From: Rhizobiales bacterium UBA3584
GTDB lineage: Bacteria > Pseudomonadota > Alphaproteobacteria > Rhizobiales > Devosiaceae
Length of the DNA stretch: 51,622 nt
Assembly (NCBI GenBank): GCA_002375765.1
Contig: DFMV01000041.1
Coordinates: 11,871 to 63,492, forward strand
Direction: 5' to 3'
Notes under the pieces: generated by a model
Databases searched by the model: none
What the model was told of the DNA's origin: nothing
What the model saw: the letters and a program-made list of their open reading frames with translations, nothing else
In this document: positions 43,329 through 51,622 of the stretch, one piece after another
Numbering within the stretch: the first letter of the stretch is position 1
Layout of the letters: each line of letters begins with the position of its first letter
Made by a program: the position numbers and the translations under genes

Positions 43329-44174
43329 ATGCGCATCCCAAAGGCCTTCAAAAACACATCCCTTGTCGTTGGCGCGCTGATTTCGCTCGCCATCATCTTC
43401 TGCGCCGTCTTTGCGCCGTTTGTCGCAACGCACGGGGTCGAACAGATGGACATGATCAACCGGTTCGCCTGGCCAACCCCGGGTCACATTCTGGGCACCG
43501 ACAATTTCGGGCGCGATCTGTGGTCCCGCCTGGTCTATGGCGCGCGCGTCTCGCTTTCGATCGCCATCATCTCGGTGGCCTGCGCCGCAGTGGTCGGCAC
43601 CGTGGTGGGGCTCGTCTCGGGCTATTTCGGGGGCTGGGTCGACCAGGTCCTGATGCGGATCACCGACATATTCCTGGGCTTCCCGCCGCTGGTTCTGGCG
43701 CTGGCCATCGTTGCCGTGATGGGGCCGGGCATCACCAACATCTCGTTTGCCATCATCATCGTCACCTGGACCGAATATGCCCGCGTGGTGCGCGCCACAA
43801 CGCTCGTGTTGCGCGAACAGAATTACGTGCAGGCGGCGCGGGCGCTGGGCGCGAGCCCGGTCCGCATCCTGTTCCGCGAAGTCCTGCCCAACGCCTTCGG
43901 CCCGATCATCGTTCTGGCTTCGCTGGGGCTGGGCACGGCGATCATCTCGGAATCGGCCCTGAGTTTCCTCGGCTTCGGCCTGCCGCCCCCGACCCCGACC
44001 TGGGGCTGGACGCTGGCCTATGGCACGCGGTTCATCCGCGACGAGCCCTGGCTTTCCATCATTTCGGGCGCGACCATCATGATCACCGTGCTCGGCTTCA
44101 ATCTCCTGGGCGATGGCCTCAGGGACATCCTCGACACCCGTCAGCTTTCGCGCAGCGGCGGCAAGTCCAAATAG
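43329..44174 (+). CDS. ABC transporter permease (DppC type), second system
   Basis: Inner-membrane permease of 281 residues starting with ATG at 43329, five bases after the partner stop. The family phrase HILGTDNFGRDLWSRLVYGA, the loop YFGGWVDQVLMRITDIFLGF and the EAA region REQNYVQAARALGASPVRIL are clear. The N-terminal cytoplasmic segment is short for the family, and TM1 starts near residue 10. Confidence 0.94.
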   Translation: MRIPKAFKNTSLVVGALISLAIIFCAVFAPFVATHGVEQMDMINRFAWPTPGHILGTDNFGRDLWSRLVYGARVSLSIAIISVACAAVVGTVVGLVSGYFGGWVDQVLMRITDIFLGFPPLVLALAIVAVMGPGITNISFAIIIVTWTEYARVVRATTLVLREQNYVQAARALGASPVRILFREVLPNAFGPIIVLASLGLGTAIISESALSFLGFGLPPPTPTWGWTLAYGTRFIRDEPWLSIISGATIMITVLGFNLLGDGLRDILDTRQLSRSGGKSK

Positions 44175-44198
44175 GCGCGATAAAAGGACACCACAAGA

Positions 44199-45143
44199 AT
44201 GGTCAAATCCATCAATCCCATTCGCCACAAGTTCACAACGCTCGCCGACGGCACCGATGCCGTGCTGCTGATGCATGAGCTGGTGGGCGAGACGGACGGA
44301 CCGACGGTGGGCATTTCCGCTTCGATCCACGGCAATGAAAACACCGGCACCCAGGCCATCCTCGAGCTGTTCCGCATCCTCAAAGACACGCCGCTCTCGG
44401 GCCGCATCGTCCTGCTGCCGGTGGCCAATCCGTCGGCGTTCGCGGTCAACCAGCGCTTTGCGACCCATGACAAGGTCGACCTCAACCGCCAGTTCCCCGG
44501 TTCGGCCAGGGGCACCTACAGCCAGCAGCTCGCCCTTGCGATTTCGGACCAATTCCTGCGCAAGATCGACATCCATATCGATCTGCATTCGGGCACAGAT
44601 CGCCCCACCGTCGATTACGTCTATATCTGGAACGACGAGGAACTCTCGCGTGCCTTTGGCTCGACGGTCCTTTATCGCCCGGTTCCCGACAAGCAGGGCA
44701 CCGTGTTTGCCGGGACGTCAAAGGCCGTGACCATCGAGGAGCGCGGCATTCCCAGCGTCGTTGTGGAGCTGGGTGGGGGCATCGTCGATCAGACCCCCTA
44801 TATCGAGCGCACGGTCAACGGCGTGCTCAACATGCTGCGCGTGCGCGGCATGATTCCCGGCGATGTGGCGCCCAATCCCAAGCAGATCGTCTGCAACGAA
44901 CTGGCCGGTATCCGCCCAACCCAGGGGGGCTTTCTCGAACCGCTCTGCCCCGCCAATGGCGAAATCATCAAGGGCGGCCAATTGTTGGGCCGCGTTGTGA
45001 GCCCCTATACGTTTGAAACGCTCGAAGAAATTGAAACCCCGTTCGCGAACGGGATCATGATCATGCAGCACCTGACCCGCAATGTCGTTGAAAGCGGCGA
45101 TTACGGGTTCATGGTGGGCAACCTGGACGGCGCGACCGGCTAG
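44199..45143 (+). CDS. AstE/AspA-family zinc deacylase (M14-like)
   Basis: Succinylglutamate desuccinylase / aspartoacylase type hydrolase of 314 residues. The zinc site is visible as H44-G-N-E47 (ISASIHGNENTGTQAI) and a third histidine in IDIHIDLHSGTDRPTVDYVY; LPVANPSAFAVNQRFA and DLNRQFPGS provide the N-x-R-F-P substrate block. The C-terminal half has VVVELGGG with the likely catalytic glutamate and a beta-barrel lid. Members of this family remove acyl groups from amino acids; DoeB of ectoine breakdown is also a member. Given the neighbouring creatinase/DoeA-like protein, an N-acyl amino acid or ectoine-like ring compound is a candidate substrate, but this is inference. Confidence 0.88.
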   Translation: MVKSINPIRHKFTTLADGTDAVLLMHELVGETDGPTVGISASIHGNENTGTQAILELFRILKDTPLSGRIVLLPVANPSAFAVNQRFATHDKVDLNRQFPGSARGTYSQQLALAISDQFLRKIDIHIDLHSGTDRPTVDYVYIWNDEELSRAFGSTVLYRPVPDKQGTVFAGTSKAVTIEERGIPSVVVELGGGIVDQTPYIERTVNGVLNMLRVRGMIPGDVAPNPKQIVCNELAGIRPTQGGFLEPLCPANGEIIKGGQLLGRVVSPYTFETLEEIETPFANGIMIMQHLTRNVVESGDYGFMVGNLDGATG

Positions 45144-45247
45144 AGCGTGTCCAGACAAAGTGGATACCACTTTATCGGTTCGGACACGCGACAAAACAAA
45201 GACTTGGAGCAATTGAAGCGATTCATGGAAGCGCTGAAATGCTCTAA
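45144..45247. repeat. RIME-like intergenic mosaic element
   Basis: About 104 bases starting right after the deacylase stop. GCGTGTCC (45145-45152) pairs with GGACACGC (45182-45189); inside it AAAGTGG (45157-45163) pairs with CCACTTT (45167-45173). A second arm pair GAGCA (45197-45201) / TGCTC (45240-45244) closes the right half. Size and double-palindrome layout match the Rhizobium intergenic mosaic elements (RIME1, about 100 bp) known from Rhizobiales. It lies inside the dpp operon between the deacylase and dppD, where RNA hairpins could affect expression. Confidence 0.7.
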
Positions 45248-45316
45248 CCCGGTTGCCCCCGCCCGGCCGGTTGCCAGATCAAGGCCGGGCGGCCCTACTC
45301 AAAGAGGATGATTGCG

Positions 45317-46301
45317 ATGAGCGCACTCGCCGAGACCCCCGATCAGACCCCGGCCATCGCGGTCAGCGACCTCGATATCGAAATCCGCGGCGATCACGGA
45401 TCGTTCCCTGTGGTCCAGGAGATGAGCCTGTCGGTCGCGCCGGGGGAAACGCTTTGCATCGTCGGCGAAAGCGGGTGCGGGAAATCGATGACCGCGCTGG
45501 CGCTTATGCGTCTTCTGCCCGAAGCGGCGCGCGTTTCGGGCGGCTCGATCAAGATAGCGGGCGCCGATTTTCTGGCTTTCGATCAGCGCAAGGTCGAAGA
45601 TTTCCGCGGCGAAGAAATCGCCATGATCTTCCAGGAACCGCTGACCGCGCTCAATCCGGTTCTGACCATAGGCGAACAGATCGCAGAATCGGTGCGCCAG
45701 CACCGCAAGGTTTCCCACCGCCAGGCGTTCAGGCGGGCGGTCGAGGCGCTCCAGACCGTCCAGATGCCCGACCCCGAACGCCGGGCGCGGCAATATCCGC
45801 ACGAGCTGTCGGGCGGCATGCGCCAGCGCGCCATGATTGCCCTGGCGCTGGCGTGCGAGCCGAAAATCATCATCGCGGACGAGCCGACCACCGCGCTCGA
45901 CGTCACCATCCAGGCCCAGATCCTCGGGCTGATTTCCGAGTTGCAGCACCGGCTGGGTACGGCACAGATACTGATTACCCACGACCTGGGAGTGGTGGCC
46001 GAAGTCGCCGACCGGGTGATCGTCATGTATGCGGGGCGCCGGGTGGAAGAGGCCAGCGTCTATGATCTTTTCGACAACCCCATCCATCCCTACACCAAGG
46101 GCCTGATGGGCGCGGTTCCGCGCTCGGGGCTGGCCGAGGGCGGACGGTTGACCGACATTGCCGGCACCGTGCCCCCGCTCTGGGATCTGCCCAGGGGCTG
46201 CGCCTTCGCGCCGCGCTGTCCGGGTGCTTCCCAACGGTGCCTTGAGGAGCGCCCGCCCCTTGTCGAAAAATCCCCCGGCCACATGGCCGCCTGCTGGGAG
46301 C

Positions 46302-46318
<17 letters not shown>
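45317..46318 (+). CDS. Oligopeptide/dipeptide ABC transporter ATPase (DppD type), second system
   Basis: ATP-binding subunit of 333 residues from ATG at 45317 (an ATG at 45308 directly abuts the AAGAGG ribosome site, so the later start has better spacing). Walker A CIVGESGCGKSMTALALM, Q-loop IFQEPLTALNPVL, signature HELSGGMRQRAMIALAL, Walker B IIIADEPTTALDVTI and switch H in LITHDLGVVAEV are canonical. The C-terminal CAFAPRCPGASQRC extension is present. It follows the RIME-like element. Confidence 0.94.
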
Positions 46319-47282
<964 letters not shown>

Positions 47283-48030
47283 AGCCTCAAATATTCCGGT
47301 TCGGCTCACCCGGCTCACCGGATCACTTCTCAACCGCCACCTCGCCGCCACCAGACACCAGTCCTGGGGGGCGGCCAAAGTCCCATCACCGCCGGCACCC
47401 GATTGACAATAGTCAACTCGGCATCTCGTGCTGCTTTTTAAGATCGGGCCATGAACAGACCCGTGAAATGCGAATGACGGCGACAATGCCTACACCTCTT
47501 CATCCTCAACCCAAGCGTTACCACTTCGACATTCGGGCTGGTCACCTCAAGGTTATCGACTGCGTGGGCCATGTCTGTTTTACGCCACTGCAAGCCGTTG
47601 AAGAGGCGTATGTTATCGCCCAGTATGCTGGTCGGGCGGGTATGTGCCGGAACTTGACCAGACTGGAGCTGGAGATGCGCGAAGGCGACGGCAATGTGGT
47701 CCTGAGCTTTCCTGTCTCGGCTGCCATCTCTCGTCAAACGACACCGGAGCGTTGTGGCGCCGTTGTCTGCGACCAGGGTCCGGCATGAATTCTCGCCCCC
47801 CGAGTTCGGCACCGTCATGCGCGCGCCCTCGATAAGGCTGGAGGACACCGCTCCACACAGCACCTGGGGTGCGCCCTCAACGACCATTGTGACCGCAGGC
47901 GCAAAGACGCGCGCATCGTGAACGCCCATACCGCGATGGTGTCGGCGCAATCGAACCTGATCCAGATCAATGCAATGGCGTTCAGCCGGCTCGATAATCC
48001 GCGCTTTAGTGGAGCGGAAAGGCTCAGGTG
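47283..48030. other. 748-base region with at most one doubtful ORF
   Basis: No recognisable gene. TTGACAATAGTCAA (47403-47416) is a palindrome with 5-base arms that doubles as a possible -35 box. One frame is open from 47468 to TGA at 47786-47788 and continues open in the same frame to about 48029, as if a longer ORF carried one internal stop. The conceptual product does not resemble a family I know. Possibly a decayed gene. Confidence 0.4.
47468..47788 (+). CDS. Doubtful small ORF upstream of the sqr-like gene
   Basis: Conceptual product of 106 residues, or 100 from the internal ATG, with segments such as RYHFDIRAGHLKVIDCVGHV and QAVEEAYVIAQYAG that look protein-like, while the C-terminal part does not. 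I do not recognise it. No good ribosome site precedes the ATG at 47468. The same frame continues open after the TGA to about 48029. It could be the remnant of a longer gene or a chance frame in high-GC DNA. Confidence 0.3.
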   Translation: MRMTATMPTPLHPQPKRYHFDIRAGHLKVIDCVGHVCFTPLQAVEEAYVIAQYAGRAGMCRNLTRLELEMREGDGNVVLSFPVSAAISRQTTPERCGAVVCDQGPA

Positions 48031-49314
48031 ATGGCACACGTTGTTGTATTGGGGGCCGGGCTTGGCGGGACGAGCATGGCTTATGAGCTGCGTGACGTGC
48101 TCGGGCATGAGCACGCAATCTCCGTGGTCAACAGGGGGAGCCGCTATAGCTTTGTACCCTCGAACCCTTGGGTCGCAGTGGGTTGGCGCGAGCGCAACGC
48201 GGTCGAGGTCGACCTGACAGAAGTCTTCCGCAAACGCTCCATCGAACTTTACCCTCAGGGCGCCGATCGTCTTCATGCAGACAAGAAGCGTATCACGCTC
48301 ACTGATGGCACCGAACTTGTTTACGATTACCTGGTGATCGCCACCGGCCCCGAGCTGGCCTTCGATGAAATACCCGGATTCGGGCCCCAGGCAGACACCC
48401 ATTCGGTCTGCCACATCGATCATGCGGTCAAGGCCAAGGAGGCTTTCGATCGACTCGTCGCCAATCCCGGCCCCGTCCTCATAGGCGCAGTTCAAGGAGC
48501 ATCGTGCTTCGGGCCGGCTTATGAATACGCATTCATGCTGGACAAGGCATTGCGCGATGCCAAAGTGCGCGATCGCGTGCCGATGACATTTGTGACCTCA
48601 GAACCTTACATCGGCCATCTTGGGCTCGACGGCGTGGGCGATACCAAGAGCCTGCTCGAGAGCGAAATGCGCCAGCGTCACATCAGGATGATCACGAACG
48701 CACGGGTCAATTCCTTTGCCCAGGGGACGGCCCATGTCAGCGAAATCGCTCCGGATGGGGCCGTGCGGCAGGACCATGAGGTGCCGTTCGTCTATGCCAT
48801 GATGCTGCCCGCATTCCGGGGTGTCGCAGCCGTGAGCGGCATTGAGGGGCTTACCAATCCGCGCGGTTTCATTCTCATCGACAGCCATCAACGCAATCCG
48901 GCATTTCCAGACGTCTTTGCTGTGGGCGTCTGCGTCGCCATACCGCCCGTTGGCAAAACGCCCGTTCCCGTTGGAACGCCAAAGACAGGCTTCATGATCG
49001 AATCCATGGTCACCGCGACAGCACACAATATCGCCAGCCTGATTGCAGGCCGCGAACCAACCGCTGTCCCCACCTGGAATGCAGTCTGCCTTGCGGATTT
49101 TGGCGACGGTGGCGTCGCGTTCGTTGCCCAGCCCCAGATCCCCCCGCGCAATATCAACTGGTCAAGCAGCGGGCGTTGGGTGCATGCGGCCAAGGTCGGC
49201 TTTGAGAAGTACTTTTTGCACAAGGTCCGCACCGGCGTTTCCCAGCCAGCCTATGAGAAACTGGCGCTCCAGGTCCTGGGCATCGAAAAGCTCAAGGCCA
49301 CGCAGGAGGACTAA
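48031..49314 (+). CDS. sqr: Sulfide:quinone oxidoreductase
   Basis: FAD protein of 427 residues that oxidises sulfide and passes electrons to the quinone pool at the membrane. ATG at 48031 follows AAAGG by 8 bases. The FAD-binding N-terminus reads VVVLGAGLGGTSMAYEL, with later parts YDYLVIATGPELAFDEIPG and FPDVFAVGVCVAIPP. Three cysteines at positions typical of type I SQR are present: C127 (HSVCHIDHA), C159 (GASCFGPAYE) and C353 (AVCLADFGDGG). A further block PVPVGTPKTGFMIESM is also SQR-like. This agreement makes SQR more likely than a general NADH dehydrogenase. No regulator or persulfide dioxygenase gene is adjacent in the window. Confidence 0.87.
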   Translation: MAHVVVLGAGLGGTSMAYELRDVLGHEHAISVVNRGSRYSFVPSNPWVAVGWRERNAVEVDLTEVFRKRSIELYPQGADRLHADKKRITLTDGTELVYDYLVIATGPELAFDEIPGFGPQADTHSVCHIDHAVKAKEAFDRLVANPGPVLIGAVQGASCFGPAYEYAFMLDKALRDAKVRDRVPMTFVTSEPYIGHLGLDGVGDTKSLLESEMRQRHIRMITNARVNSFAQGTAHVSEIAPDGAVRQDHEVPFVYAMMLPAFRGVAAVSGIEGLTNPRGFILIDSHQRNPAFPDVFAVGVCVAIPPVGKTPVPVGTPKTGFMIESMVTATAHNIASLIAGREPTAVPTWNAVCLADFGDGGVAFVAQPQIPPRNINWSSSGRWVHAAKVGFEKYFLHKVRTGVSQPAYEKLALQVLGIEKLKATQED

Positions 49315-49545
49315 TGGCCCCAAGGAGCCAGGAGCGAGGCAAGCAGCCCTGAAGGTTAGGCCTTTCAGACCAGCAGTCTCAGCTCGGGGGCAGCATAGCC
49401 AATTGTCATCCGAGAGGGTGTCCATAGGCTGCATGTGAAATCGATTTGCGGGCGACGGCGACCGGGAAAAATAGCGTCGGCAGCGAAGGCACCAACAAGA
49501 CCGGCCATCGAACAATCGTTTCGTCCGCTCACGCTCACCAGGGTT

Positions 49546-50460
49546 ATGCGAATGCACCAGCGCACCGTCCGGGTCAACACATTCCCTCAGCGCCAGTACA
49601 TCTCGAAGGGATTGACCGTTGCGGTGGTGGCCATCGCGCTTCTCGCCGCGTTTGCCGCTGCATATCCCTTTGTGTTCAGCGACGGGCCGGGCCCGAGCCA
49701 ACATCTTTCGGTTCGCGGCGAAGCGGTGACGCTCTACGGCTACGGCCCCTATCGTCACATGCCGGCAGAGATCGCCATCCAGGGTCTCGCGCAAGACCTC
49801 GTCACCCTTTTCATCGGCGCGCCTGCCCTTTTGGCGGCGCTTTTCTGGGCCCGGACCGGCTCGAGGGCCGGTCTTCTCGCTCTGATCGGTACGGTTGGGT
49901 ATTTTTTTGTCCAGTACATGCTCTATCTCGCCATGGCGACCTATAATGAGTTCTTCCTCGTGTGGGTGGCGCTGGTCCTGCTGACCTCCCAAACCCTCCT
50001 GCGCTTGGTGCTGGCACTCCCCGTCACTGCATTCGCATTGCCAAAGAATCGGTTCTTGGTCGGCGGCTTCCTGCTTGCCAATGGCGTGCTCATCACCTCG
50101 TTGTGGCTGAGCGTCATCGTGCCGCCCTTGCTGGACGGGTCCCTTTATCCCGTCGGGCTGGCGCATCTGACGACCATGGTCGTTCAGGGCTTCGATCTGG
50201 CGCTCTTTATCCCGCCTTCGCTCATCGCAGGTTATGCCTGCGTCAAGGGCCGAGCGCCGGGCGCACTGCTGGCTCCGGCCTATTCGGTGTTTCTGATGCT
50301 GCAAATGACGGCGCTTCTGGCCAAGATTGTCTGGATGACCGCGGCAGGAGCGGCGGTCGGCCCAGCGCTCATCATCATTCCCGCGCTGCTCGTCGGGGCC
50401 ACAGTCACGGCGGCGCTCTCCTTGCGGACGAACTTCACTGCTTCTGGCGCCACCCTTTGA
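49546..50460 (+). CDS. Multi-pass membrane protein of unknown function
   Basis: About 304 residues from ATG at 49546 (MRMHQRTVRV...); the open frame reaches back to 49435 but that part is not protein-like. Seven or eight hydrophobic helices can be seen, the first at about residues 22-41 (LTVAVVAIALLAAFAAAYPF), followed by a roughly 40-residue loop with YGYGPYRHMPAEIAIQGLAQ and then closely spaced helices including FLVWVALVLLTSQTLL and LIAGYACV. I do not recognise a family or catalytic motif. It lies 231 bases after sqr and just before the tRNA fragment that marks the element boundary, so it belongs to the chromosome side. Confidence 0.7.
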   Translation: MRMHQRTVRVNTFPQRQYISKGLTVAVVAIALLAAFAAAYPFVFSDGPGPSQHLSVRGEAVTLYGYGPYRHMPAEIAIQGLAQDLVTLFIGAPALLAALFWARTGSRAGLLALIGTVGYFFVQYMLYLAMATYNEFFLVWVALVLLTSQTLLRLVLALPVTAFALPKNRFLVGGFLLANGVLITSLWLSVIVPPLLDGSLYPVGLAHLTTMVVQGFDLALFIPPSLIAGYACVKGRAPGALLAPAYSVFLMLQMTALLAKIVWMTAAGAAVGPALIIIPALLVGATVTAALSLRTNFTASGATL

Positions 50461-50607
50461 TAACGAAAGAGCGCTATTGCTCGGCAAGTATCGGCGCGCC
50501 TCCATGCTCGCGCGTATGCGCCGCATCTGCTTGCTCGCCAGCATCCCAGGGCCATTGCGAAATCTGGAAACGCTCCCGGTCATCTGGTACCCAACTTTGC
50601 ACGGGAA

Positions 50608-50655
50608 TGGCGCACCCGACACGATTCGAACGTGTGACCTCTGCCTTCGGAGGGC
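50608..50655 (-). other. 3' fragment of tRNA-Arg(CCG), likely attachment site
   Basis: On the minus strand the last 48 bases of a tRNA are present: anticodon loop CTCCGAA (anticodon CCG), 3' anticodon arm GGCAG, T-arm ACACG-TTCGAAT-CGTGT, acceptor 3' strand CGGGTGC, discriminator G and CCA. The 5' half (acceptor, D-arm) is absent; bases beyond 50655 do not pair. This is what remains at one end after an element integrates into a tRNA 3' end, consistent with the integrase gene 150 bases away. Confidence 0.78.
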
Positions 50656-50770
50656 CAAACACCACTCCGGCTATAGTTCGCCATAGAACGCAAAAGCACT
50701 ATTCTTCAAAGACTTGTAGCCATTCTGTTTCATTTCAATACCCAGAGATAGCCTTGTTTTGTCCCCCAGT

Positions 50771-50791
50771 TGGTTGCAATATGGTTGCAAT
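50771..50791. repeat. Short direct repeat before the integrase
   Basis: TGGTTGCAAT occurs at 50771-50780 and again at 50782-50791, separated by one base. It lies between the tRNA fragment and the integrase start and could be an integrase arm-type or excisionase site. Confidence 0.4.
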
Positions 50792-50807
50792 TTTGGTGGA
50801 GCCTGTC

Positions 50808-51560
50808 ATGCCTAAACTGTCAAAGCGTGTTGTCGATGCCCTCCACGCTAGTGGAGAGAAAACCGGAACGCTCCATTGGGATAGCGAACTCAAGGGGTTT
50901 GCAGTGCGCGTCATGCCCTCCGGGCGCAAAACCTTCGTGGTAAAATACCGCGCGCGAAGCGGTCGACAGCGGTGGCTCAAGCTCGGTGCGTATGGGCCAC
51001 TGACGGTCGAGCGTGCGCGTGAACTAGCGAAGATCGAGCTCTCCAAAGTGGTGGAAGGTCAGGATCCCGCCGCCGATCGCAACGAGCATCGCGAGGCCGT
51101 CACTATCGCACAACTCTGCGACCTCTATATGGAAGCGGCGAACGCCGGTCTCGTCCTGGGCAGAAAGGGACTGCCAAAGAAAGCCAGCACGCTTTCGACT
51201 GACCAGTCACGTATCGATGCACATATCAAGCCTCTGCTCGGGCAATTCAAAGCCGGCGAGGTCAAGCGTGCAGACATTGAGCAGTTTAAGTTGAGCGTAG
51301 CCACGGGGAAGACGGCCCGAGACAGGAAGCTTGGCTTCCGAAGTCGGTCGATTGTCAGGGGTGGGAAAGGCGCCATTACCCGTACCCTTGGCCTGCTTGG
51401 CGCGATATTCGGCTGGGGGATCGAAAACGGTCACGTGGCAACGAATCCTGTACGCGGTGTACGGCGGTTTGCCGATACCCAAAAGAAGGCGCTGCTAACA
51501 GGAGAACAGTATCGGTTCCTCGCAGATAGCCTGAGGGTGCTCGATGTTGATTTCTGCTGA
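50808..51560 (+). pseudogene. Truncated tyrosine-recombinase integrase (P4 type)
   Basis: N-terminal 250 residues of a tRNA-targeting integrase. ATG at 50808 follows GGTGGAG by 6 bases; the frame is also open from an ATG at 50781. The first 85 residues match the DUF4102 arm-binding domain (WDSELKGFAVRVMPSGRKTFV, LGAYGPLTVERARELAK), residues about 95-190 form the core-binding SAM-like domain, and the catalytic domain only starts (NPVRGVRRFADTQKKALLT) before the frame ends in VDFC-stop. The R-H-R-Y active site is missing; full-length relatives are about 400 residues. The last codons and the stop come from sequence that looks like the end of an insertion element, so the gene was probably cut by an insertion. 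Confidence 0.85.
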
Positions 51561-51622
51561 GAAGTAACCCGGTATTTTCACCGAGAATTGACCCGCCTCA
51601 TGGATATGATTTGGGATTGGTC
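51545..51622. mobile_element. Probable left end of an IS21-like insertion sequence
   Basis: From TGTTGATTTCTGCTGAGAAG at 51545 the sequence stops matching an integrase and shows spaced GAGAA-type repeats (TGAGAAGTAACCC at 51558 and CGAGAATTGACCC at 51581), the kind of repeated end motifs seen in IS21-family elements. An ATG at 51600 may begin the first transposase gene, but only seven codons are inside the window. The family call rests on memory of such ends, so treat it as tentative. Confidence 0.5.

Noticed and set aside
47438..48495. Two overlapping 226-codon minus-strand frames upstream of and within sqr
   Set aside because: No family resemblance, no ribosome site, and one lies largely antisense to the well-supported sqr gene.
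50608..50690. Complete tRNA-Arg gene
   Set aside because: The D-arm and 5' acceptor strand are absent and upstream bases do not pair; only the 3' part exists.
49962..51560. 532-codon frame that joins membrane-gene DNA, the tRNA fragment and the integrase
   Set aside because: The first 280 codons are an out-of-frame copy of the membrane protein gene and non-coding DNA; the integrase itself starts at 50808 behind a good ribosome site.

Overview
The window looks like a chromosomal stretch of a high-GC, aerobic, halotolerant alphaproteobacterium. Hyphomicrobiales is my best guess, and Devosiaceae (Pelagibacterium or Devosia-like) is possible. The reasons are the ectoine genes with a divergent MarR-type ectR, a soluble che operon without cheD or cheZ, many Dpp/TRAP uptake systems with catabolic genes, a RIME-like intergenic element, and ATGA/GTGA stop-start overlaps throughout.

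Layout. (1) 1-2710: end of the ectoine locus: ectB (cut by the window edge) and ectA on the minus strand, ectR on the plus strand. (2) 2707-12324: one nine-gene chemotaxis operon on the minus strand, read STAS protein-cheY-cheA-cheW-mcp-cheW-cheR-cheB-MCP-like coiled-coil protein. The last product carries a CheZ-like D-x-T-x-Q motif between two chemoreceptor-tip-like segments. (3) 12863-13912: a REC/HD-GYP cyclic-di-GMP phosphodiesterase. (4) 14005-25877: an unusual acyl-CoA catabolic cluster with MFS and TRAP transporters, three consecutive class III CoA-transferases, two 2-hydroxyacyl-CoA-dehydratase/benzoyl-CoA-reductase-like subunits, a MarR regulator and a fourth CoA-transferase. Three copies of one inverted repeat (TAGTTCA-N5-TGAACTA type) sit at the four gene starts and probably make this a single MarR regulon. 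(5) 25872-33810: a dppABCDF-like operon that continues without gaps into a CapA-like metallophosphatase and an MmgE/PrpD protein. Divergent to it is an FCD-type GntR regulator. A TTGTCGACTATATT motif at this promoter recurs upstream of the neighbouring P450 gene. (6) 34635-38211: P450, DUF885 HEAFPGH metallopeptidase, aldo-keto reductase. (7) 38434-47282: GntR-like regulator, then a second dpp-type operon interleaved with a creatinase/M24-like protein that lacks canonical metal ligands and an AstE/AspA-type zinc deacylase; a RIME-like element lies inside it. (8) 47283-50460: sulfide:quinone oxidoreductase and an unknown membrane protein. (9) 50608-51622: left edge of an integrated element: a 3' fragment of tRNA-Arg(CCG), a P4-type integrase cut short, and what looks like the end of an IS21-like insertion sequence.

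How it fits together: the middle 33 kb is a scavenging region in which each solute-binding-protein transporter is paired with intracellular hydrolases or CoA-activating enzymes and a local regulator. All three binding-protein genes are followed, 8-11 bases after the stop codon, by a perfect GC-rich hairpin, presumably to keep binding-protein mRNA in excess over permease mRNA. The real substrates cannot be read from sequence. The least familiar piece is the MarR-controlled CoA-transferase/dehydratase-like cluster, whose dehydratase-like subunits lack several expected cluster cysteines and one of whose CoA-transferases lacks the catalytic aspartate.
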